Positions 58,201 to 64,000 of a stretch of 64,000 nt of DNA are shown piece by piece. Position 1 is the first letter of the stretch, and each line of letters opens with the position of its first letter. A program made the position numbers and the translations under genes. The stretch is from an uncultured Flavobacterium sp. GTDB taxonomy: Bacteria > Bacteroidota > Bacteroidia > Flavobacteriales > Flavobacteriaceae. The stretch is from assembly GCF_946478785.1 (NCBI RefSeq), contig NZ_CAMLDD010000016.1, forward strand, positions 1-64,000, in the 5' to 3' direction. The notes under the pieces are model-generated. The model saw only the letters and a program-made list of their open reading frames with translations. It ran no database searches and was not told where the DNA came from.

Positions 58201-59228
58201 TGTTTAATGCAACGCAGTCATATAATATGACATTGAAAGACTATTTTCAGATGGTTACGGTTCCTGAAGATGGTATTAAGCTGACCAATATTTTAAGTGA
58301 ATGGAATGTTCCAAACAACCAAACTCTTGAATTGAGACAAATTGCAGGATCTGCCAGAAATAGTGTTCTGACCTATACCATAACTTATAGAGACGGAGAT
58401 TCTAATTTAGACGGAATAGTAAATATTCTGGACATTCAGTCTTCTTTGAATTACACTTTGAGCCAGAAACCTAAGTTTTTTAATTACGGTGCGGCTGATC
58501 TGAATAAAGATAAAAACTTAAATCTTCTGGATATCATCTTACTGATCAATAAAATTCAAAGCGGATCGCAAGAAAGACCGGCCAATACCAAACGTCCTAC
58601 AGCAGTAAATGCAACAGATGTGATTGTAAGTATTGAAGATAATACTTTGTTCATTGACAATCAATCGGGTTCTACTGCGGCATTTGACATTCGTTTAAAA
58701 GATGCTGATAAAAACGATATAAAAGAAGTATTGTCTAGTGCGGGATACACCGTGTCTGTTGCAGAACATGAAGGAGAAATAAGCATCATTGGTTTTACTA
58801 TGGATAAATTTCTGTCCGGCAAACAGGCAATTGCCAAAGTTTCTAGTCAAGCTGAAGTGGTTTCTGCTATGATTGCCAATGAAAATGCAGAAGAATTGAG
58901 CTATAAAATTTCAAAAGGAACTTTAGGCATTGACAATCCTGATTCAAATCAGGATAAAACAGACAAAATTTTAAATTTCCCGAACCCATTTAAGGATCAA
59001 ACCGCTATCAAATACCATTTATCTGAAAAGGCAGACAAAGCTACGCTGAAAGTTTTTGATCTTCATGGACGTGTTGTGCGTGTGCAATCAGATCTTGAAA
59101 CTTCAGAAGGAAATCATGAATTAGACTTCTTTAAGAATGATCTTTCTTCGGGAGTTTATATTTATACTATTGAAGTCCAGACTTCGGCAGGCCCTGTGGT
59201 TTTAAAAGGAAAAATGTTAATACAATAA
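52245..59228 (+). CDS. Giant modular leucine-rich-repeat surface protein with dockerin-like segment and T9SS tail
   Basis: This 2327-residue protein has a signal peptide (to about residue 20) and seven repeats of a module starting EYQALVDFY...W..KW...NNLHEGAWYGV. Each continues into plant-type leucine-rich repeats (LEYLDLRYTKIKGDLP style). Modules 1-5 also carry an 80-100-residue beta-domain (ENLPNTV, YNRTKNDFSARRQFGVYV, FYLYQQYDS). Module starts are near 52331, 53239, 54215, 55193, 56168, 56931 and 57748. A dockerin-like pair of calcium loops (DGDSNLDGIVNILDI and AADLNKDKNLNLLDI, about 2049-2105) comes before the T9SS type A sorting domain (NFPNPFKDQT to the end, about 2243-2327). It is thus exported through the outer membrane and probably displayed or released. 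Adhesion or protein/glycan binding is the likely role. The next gene starts 36 bases after it. Confidence 0.88.
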   Translation: MNRKLLMGLLWLFSSLALFAKTNNFNIPVPDSEYQALVDLYKATGESNWNNKWNTKENNLHEVAWYGVTVENGHVTGINLNNTTGISGSVPASFGNLKYLKTLSIYGGSYAKDLSTTDLSVFSGLEELESLDLRYCKLKGNIPASWNKLKKLKTLYLANNSITGLPAEFGELESLVTVDLSENQIAVLIKELENLKSLTTLNLTNNKISNIVGLLPASVSLSLHYQSASIENLTYKGTDLKIENLPNIVSYNRTKNDFSAKRQFAVYVRGSEVGVNVTMAADGSLTIPAAYLATLKNGDEVYLYQQYDSGTGSVSYYSRVYFTNVKVSQPAVSNIEYQALVDFYNAMGGSSWNNKWDINENNLNEGAWTGLSIENGHVTGLNLNNTSNVSGSIPASFGNLKYLKNLSLYAGSYSKNLTTTDLNVLSELQSLETLDMRYCRIESAIPSSWSKLKKLKTISFNNNSIKGLPEELGEMESLVTLEFPNNQIKLIPASIGNLENLVTLNLSDNQIEVMIKELENITTLKTLNLSNNYISNVAALLSSSVNLQLHYQSINVDGLVYTGSDLKVENLPNTVHYNRTKNDFSARRQFGVYVGGNQIGNNVTADADGSVVVPASYLASLKTGDQFYLYQQYDSSTGSVSYYSRVNFVNVKVDQPQIPDLEYQALVAIYNAMGGANWNNKWNIAENNLHEGAWYGVSIENGHITGLNFNNISNVSGAIPASISNLKYLKNLSLYGGSYSKNLSTTDLNVIAELEALESLDLRYTKIKGDIPASWSKLKKLKTAYLGYNTLTALPEDIGAMESLVTLEIPNNQIKAIPVSIGNLTNLVTINLSDNKVEVLVKELENITTLKTLNLSSNSVSNIAGLLDSGVNLALHYQAINVEGLVYTGSDVKIETLPNTVYYNRTKNDLSARRQFGVYVGGNQIGSNITAAADGSITIPASSLASIKTGDQFYLYQQYDSATGSVSYYSTVNFVNVKVDQPKIPDEEYQALVDFYTVMNGTNWTNKWDVATNNLHEGAWYGVSIENGHITGLNLNNNSSVNGAVPASIKDLKYLKTLSLYGGSYSKNLSTTDLSVLSELESLEYLDLRYTKIKGDLPATWNKLKKLNSLYLNNNALTALPEDFGGMESLVTVNLSSNQIKAIPVSTGNLDKLVTLNLASNQIEVLIKDLEKNTALKTLDLSGNKVAAIEGLLSSQVNLELNSQTLSIPNFLYEGNDVKVSNLPNVVLYNKATNDFSAQRPFRLYVKGTQTGNNLRVAGDGTLTIPADYLATLKTGDELYLYQEYEGGAATSYYSTIYFTNVKVDQPKIPDAEYQALVDFHNAMNGLNWNNKWVTAENNLHEGAWYGVSIQNGHITGLNLNNNSNVSGTIPASFANLKYLKNLSLYGGSYSKNLSTTDLGIISGLESLESLDLRYTKLKGIVPSSWSKLQALKTLYLSYNTIEDIDEALAYLPLLKTVDFSNQTITIPTIEVGANELVINLPTLSTFLFNANGGVINNKNHFTLFVNGVNKASNYSTNEGKLIFKDIALLGIKLSDKIRIVQNDGTAQGTAINYTQVIFGKPLADEEFEILKKFYASTNGEQWTQKWDVSQNKLHEVSWYGVGTKDGHVVSLSLSGNNLSGTLPAELSDLAYLETINLQSNAIEGAIPSNLGNLSNLKALNLQSNKLQGTLPVLSGISSLKKVSYSGNLFKGTIPGHLNDFENIEQLDLSNNGFDSLEKPFTYDSGSVYINLRGQVIVKDEFLYLKGDEIIVDLPSINTYNETQQDYSGQYQFELQANNFKISEATAVDHTITFPNISVASIPAGAKIAIWQKNGTSQGTYLQFKGIADGSETPLIAAEYDALVAFFQSAGGSGWKETWDVSSNNLHEKKWKGVTTNDGHVVSINLIDNNLTGNISAELGKFTELQNLNLAKNKLSGSIPESVSKVTKLKTVDLSENELTGIDAAFSATVSFKIDRQKINLGELPLTLNAVLKDQKINHYDHVNSLFNATQSYNMTLKDYFQMVTVPEDGIKLTNILSEWNVPNNQTLELRQIAGSARNSVLTYTITYRDGDSNLDGIVNILDIQSSLNYTLSQKPKFFNYGAADLNKDKNLNLLDIILLINKIQSGSQERPANTKRPTAVNATDVIVSIEDNTLFIDNQSGSTAAFDIRLKDADKNDIKEVLSSAGYTVSVAEHEGEISIIGFTMDKFLSGKQAIAKVSSQAEVVSAMIANENAEELSYKISKGTLGIDNPDSNQDKTDKILNFPNPFKDQTAIKYHLSEKADKATLKVFDLHGRVVRVQSDLETSEGNHELDFFKNDLSSGVYIYTIEVQTSAGPVVLKGKMLIQ
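52331..58200 (+). repeat. Seven-fold tandem coding repeat
   Basis: Copies 2-5 are spaced by about 975 bases each and share long near-identical stretches at protein level; copies 6 and 7 are shorter and more diverged, copy 1 intermediate. The even spacing of copies 2-5 suggests recent expansion by unequal recombination. Confidence 0.85.
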
Positions 59229-59263
59229 ACTTATTATAATGATAGCTAACAAATTAAAAACAA

Positions 59264-62200
59264 TGAAAATAAAATCATTTTTGGTGTTTATCTTCCTTTT
59301 GCTGGGAACATTTATACAGGCTCAAAATAGTTTGAAAGTAGTAAATACATCAGCTGGACCAGGTGAAAAAGCAACTATCACAATTGATTTGGCGAATACA
59401 GAAGAAGTAGTGGGAGCAGAGTTTACTTTAACTGTTCCTCAGGGCTTAATTGTAAATGAAAAAGAAGCCAAAATTCTGGAAGCCCGAAAAGGGGACCATG
59501 CTATTTATGTCAATATCGAAAATAATAATCCACGAAATTATCATTTTATAGTCCTTTCGCTGACGAGCAATTCTTTTAAAGGGAACAATGGAGGTTTATT
59601 AGAAATTCCAATTGAGATTCCTTTGAATTATACCTCGGGACAAACTCATAATTTAAGCTTGTCAAAAGTTGTATTAAGTTCTAAAAACGCGGTCGACATA
59701 GGTTCGAATCATACAAACGGAATCCTGAATATCGCAACAGCTCAATTTCCAGATTTAACAATTTCGGGTATAACTTCAAACGAAACTGAAATTACCCCAG
59801 GTAACAAAATCAACGTTTCATGGGGTGTAGATAATATTGGTGAACGTATTGCTTCTGGCGGATGGGTCGAGCAGGTCAGTATTGTTTCTGAGCAAACCGG
59901 ATTAGAATATAATCTTGGAACAGTTTCGTATAATGAGGATTTAGATAAAAAGAAATCCGTTAGCCGAAGCGCCACTTTTAATCTCCCAAAAGTTTTAGGA
60001 ATTGAAGGCAATGTAAAAATAAAAATCAATATCGTAGCCAATACAGCCGTAAAAGAACCGGAAGCATTAAAAAATAACAATAAAATTACTGCTGCGACAG
60101 CTATTGTGCTTGAAAAACTTTTATACCTGACATTGGATAAAAAAAGTATAGATGAAAATTCGACAGAAGTTATCAGGGCAACCTTAACCCAGAGTGGTGA
60201 CAGAAGCCTGGACAAGACATTTGCACTATCAGCATCTCCTACTGCAGAACTTTCGTTAGATGCCAATGTTAAAATACTAAAAGACCAGTCTTCGGTAGTT
60301 TTTTACATTAAACCTGTAGATAATACTATCACAGACGGGAACAGAACCATAGCGCTTTCGGTTTCGGGAAATGATTATCCTTCACTTTCAGATAATATTG
60401 AAATTATTGATAACGAATTTTCAGTAGTTACTTTAACGCCGTCAAAAGTTGCTGCAACTGATGGGGAAATTATTACTGTGACTTTAGAAACTGATTTTGC
60501 GAAGACAAAAGACACTAAATTTGTTATTACGGCAGATCAAAATTCACGCTGGACAGTTCCGACAGAAGTTTTATTACCCGCAGGAAGTAAAACCACTACG
60601 TTTACCATCACAGTTAAAAACAATAAAGTTCCTGAACCAACAGTTATTGGTAAATTAATTTTACGTGCCGAAGGTTTTCAGGCAGGAAATACAGAGATTA
60701 CTTTAAAAAGTTCTAATGTCCCAGCTTTTGAATTGGAAATTGCACCCGAAACTATTTCAAAAGGAGATGGTGTTTATGCGACTTATGCCACAATTAAGCG
60801 ATTAGACAAATCTGATATTAGTACAGCAGTACGCTTAAAAGCAAACATTGCAAATGCTTTGATACTTCCTGATGTTATTGACTTTCCAGCTAATGTAAAT
60901 CAGAAGAAATTTAATATTGGAGCTGTAAATAATGGAATTGTCGATGGCACAAAAACGGTAAATGTGGCTGCCGAAGTTTATATTTCTTCATGTAATTGTA
61001 CTGTTCCTGCAGGAAGCGGAGGGAATCCATTAAGCAAAGACATTACAATTTTGGACAGTAATGGTCCGGCATTGACCGTAAAAGCAAATCCGTCAACAGT
61101 GAAAGCCGGAATCGAAAATGCGGCAAAAATTACAATTGAAAGAAATACTGTTGATACATCAACAGCAATTTTAGTGAAGTTGTCCTCTGATTCGCCTACA
61201 ATCGTTTCAATCCCTGCTGAAATAACAATTCCAATAGGCAGTAAAAGTACAGAAGTAGCTATAAATACCATTATCGATGCTACTAAAACGGGTGATCAAA
61301 CGGTGCGTATTCAGGCAGAAGCCGCTAATTATAGTACTGGCTTTTCCTGGCTTTTAGTAACAGACCAAAACAAGCCTGATGCAGTTGTTACAGCAGTAAA
61401 GACATTGGCACAAGCAAATGGGGAAGATATTATAGAAGTTACAACCTCTATTGCAAACCAGGGTTTTGCCGTTTTGGCAAAAGGTTCAAAAATGGAATAT
61501 TATCTTTCTAAAGATCAGTCAACAAACAATGCAACTCTTATAACAACTTCACAAATCGATGATGCTATCGAAACCGGAAAAAATATAAGTGTAGTAAAAT
61601 CAATAAAGCTTCCGCAAGTAGCGGGCGATTATTTTTTAGTAGTTGCTGTCAATACAGATCAAAAGATAAATGAACTGTCATATACTAATAATACGTCATT
61701 TTCTGCGATAAAATTACTATCCAGTTATACTGCAACAGCAACAGTTGGAAAATCGGTTTACAAATCAGGTGAATTGGTTAATATAACGGGATCGGCTAAA
61801 ATGTCGAATAATACAGCAGCAGCAAACAAAGATGTCGAAATTACCATTTCGAATGAAGGTTTTGTTCGTACCTTTTTAGTTACAACAAATGCTGCCGGAA
61901 ATTTTGCATACGATTTTGAACCTTTACAGGCAGAAAGCGGGCATTATACTGCAAGTGCAGGCTATCCGGGGACAAAAAATGCAACTCAGGCAGAATTTGA
62001 TATTGTTGGTTTTGAATGGACAAACAAACCTTCGGATTATTTAAAATGGGAAGTAGTAACCCAAGTGCCGTTTAAAGGAGAATTTAAATTAAAAAACAAT
62101 AGTAAAACTGCTTTAACGAATGTAAAAATAGAATTGCCATCAGATGCTGGTTTTGCAATTCAGACAGAACCGCTAACATTAGCTGCTGGTCAGGAAGCAG

Positions 62201-64000
62201 TACTAAAATATACCATCCTGGCAGATACACCTTCGGCAGAAGAAAAGTACTATCAGATTAATTTTAATATTACTTCTGATGAAGGAGCAAAATTGCCCAT
62301 TTTAGCGTATTATCATGCTAAGGCACAAACTCCAAGATTACTTGCGAATCCTGTAAGCATTAACACCACAATGATTAAGGGAAGTTCTCGTTTTTATGAA
62401 TTGACAATTCACAATGGTGGGGCAGTTGATGCTGAAAAAGTAAAAGTAGAATTGCCGGCACTTGAATGGATGAAATTAAAGAGTGCCGCTGTAATAGAAA
62501 AAATAGCGCCAAACGAATCTGTAAAAATAATACTCGAATTAGCGCCTACAGACAAACAACAACTAAATGTTCCTTTATCAGGAAGCCTCGCTTTAAACCC
62601 TTTAAATGGAGGCGGTATAACTGTTCCTTTTAAAATTGAGACAGTTTCAGAAGTAACAGGATCTTTATTGATTGATGTAGTAGACGAATACACCTATAAC
62701 ACAGAGAGAGCACCACATCTTCAGGGCGCAAAAGTTGTTGTTCGCCATCCTTTTTCAGGAGCTATTGTTGCGGAAGGAATTACTGACGAAAAGGGATTAT
62801 TCTCAACACCACAAATTCCGGAAGGTTATTATACTGTAACTGTTACAGCTGATAAGCATGAATCATATCAGAATAATATATTGGTTGATCCGGGCAAAGT
62901 TACTACTCAAAGAGTATTTATTTCCTATCAGGCTGTTAGTTATGAATGGGTTGTAAAACCTACTGAAATTCAGGATGAGTACCAATCTGATTTAGTAGTT
63001 AAATTTGAAACAAACGTACCAAAGCCGGTAATTGTTATCGATATTGACGATCCTGTTTTAAATTTAAACACGGGAGAAAGCAGAATGAGCTATGCAACCG
63101 TAACGAATCATGGCTTGATTGCATTATCAAAAGTAACTTTTAATGTAGACAGTCAGGGAGATTATAAGTTCAAACTGATGATTGATAAACTGGATGTATT
63201 GAATGCGAAATCAACTATTATTGTCCCTGTACTTATTACAAGAACAGTTTCAACTGGAAAAAGTGCCAATTCTAATCAAAACTGTACTTATAACCTAATA
63301 ACAAAAGGAACATATGTTTGTGACAGTGAGAAAGATGCCGCTGCTTTTAAGCCTTATTATGTACTAACCTGTACCACGCCATCAAATCCGCCAGTGGCTG
63401 GAGGAATCCCTAATTTTAACGGAGGAGGTTTTGGTCCATTGATCCCTATAGGAAATGCATTTGGAAATATTATAACAGCACTTCCAAACATTTGCGATTA
63501 TCCGTGCTTGGTTTCGGTAGCCTCTGCAGCAGGCGGATGTTTAGGAGGGCCAGCAATAGGTGTTGCAAGTTGCTTAATTTCATTGGCAACTTCAAATACA
63601 GGGATGATGGCTTTAGTTTCAGCAGTCGCCTGTATACCTAAAAAAGCAATAGGATGTCCTGTTGGTATTGCAGCTGCATTATATACTTGTTATGATAGTA
63701 TGACATCTTCAAAGAAAGCCAACAGCAATGATTTTATAGATTTGATGTATAATGATATGAATATAATTGGTAACGGTCAGGGAGCCTTAACGGATAGGGT
63801 TCTTGCATATTTAGGTAATAACCGATTATTGGAAAGCGTTAATTTTCATGATTTTATGAAAGAAGTAGCCGTAAACCTGGATTCAGAAAAATCTTTTTCT
63901 CCTTCTGATATTGCGCGCATCAAAGTTAATCTTGCCACTACTGATGTAACAAGTCAGGAAATTGATAATTTTTGCAATAGATGGAATAAAACATTAGAAG
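59264..64000 (+). CDS. Large secreted multidomain protein with N-terminal cohesin-like domain (partial, runs off window)
   Basis: At least 1579 codons are open to the window end. The start is the ATG at 59264 (MKIKSFLVFIFLLLGTFIQAQ, a clean signal peptide); an in-frame ATG at 59240 would add 8 residues before it. Residues about 24-150 resemble a cohesin-type beta-sandwich (GPGEKATITIDL, VVGAEFTLTVP). Next come a CARDB-like domain (PDLTISGITSNETEITPGN, about 165-285), several Calx-beta-like or Ig-like domains (about 290-690), a second CARDB-like region from about 703 (KPDAVVTAVKTL to ELSYTNNTS), a carboxypeptidase-regulatory-like domain (about 1125-1220) and a hydrophobic Cys-containing stretch near 1409-1480 (CDYPC, GGCLGG). 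The dockerin-bearing neighbour just upstream suggests a docking pair. The C terminus is not visible. Confidence 0.8.

Noticed and set aside
59742..60266. 174-codon minus-strand frame
   Set aside because: It lies opposite the cohesin-like giant gene, whose plus-strand frame is open throughout and has clear domain structure; this is a shadow frame.
62409..62693. Minus-strand frame near the window end
   Set aside because: It is also opposite the continuous coding frame of the giant secreted protein.

Overview
The window is A+T-rich DNA from a member of the Bacteroidota, most likely a Flavobacterium or close relative. The evidence is a SusC/SusD pair, a type IX secretion (T9SS) C-terminal sorting domain, lipoprotein and TonB-dependent glycan genes, candidate TAnnTTTG promoter elements, and short palindromic intergenic repeats of a type I associate with flavobacterial genomes. 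Species cannot be fixed from the sequence.

Region 1 (about 1-16100) looks like an integrated defence island. It opens with a tyrosine recombinase (211-1533) preceded by three inverted repeats. Next come a secreted protein of unknown function (1664-3517, minus) and about 800 bases without a gene. A tightly packed six-gene plus-strand operon follows (4327-11005): a small protein resembling the polyhydroxyalkanoate-granule family, a metallophosphoesterase with a C-terminal helical domain, an all-helical GASH-like protein, two adjacent P-loop GTPases and a GAP1-like protein. I read this as a GTPase-centred conflict system of the GAP1/GASH/double-GTPase class, with the phosphoesterase as candidate effector. 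Convergent to it on the minus strand is an AAA ATPase plus subtilisin-like protease pair matching IetAS anti-phage systems, with a DUF4238 gene upstream. The island seems to end at an imperfect tRNA-3'-end-like sequence followed by an orphan terminator (16040-16103).

Region 2 (16281-51862) is a large polysaccharide utilisation locus whose gene set points to N-linked glycoprotein glycans. It has a PNGase F-type amidase with an extra N-terminal domain, a glycosylasparaginase, two GH29 fucosidases, two GH92 mannosidases, a GH130 phosphorylase, a GH2 beta-galactosidase, a GH20 hexosaminidase, a GH3 enzyme with a PA14 insert, SusC/SusD, a sodium:solute symporter, a NagB-deacetylase fusion, a mutarotase and an M28 peptidase. 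A LytS/LytTR two-component pair lies inside the locus. The enzymes could together strip fucose, galactose, GlcNAc and mannose from a chain released by the amidase, phosphorolyse the Man-GlcNAc core, cleave GlcNAc-Asn and feed GlcNAc-6-P to fructose-6-P. Intergenic repeats interrupt the gene run at 29892-30097 and 31172-31457.

Region 3 (52245-64000) encodes two very large surface proteins: a 2327-residue protein of seven leucine-rich modules with a dockerin-like segment and T9SS tail, then a protein of at least 1579 residues (running off the window) that starts with a cohesin-like domain. The side-by-side dockerin and cohesin suggest a cell-surface pair.
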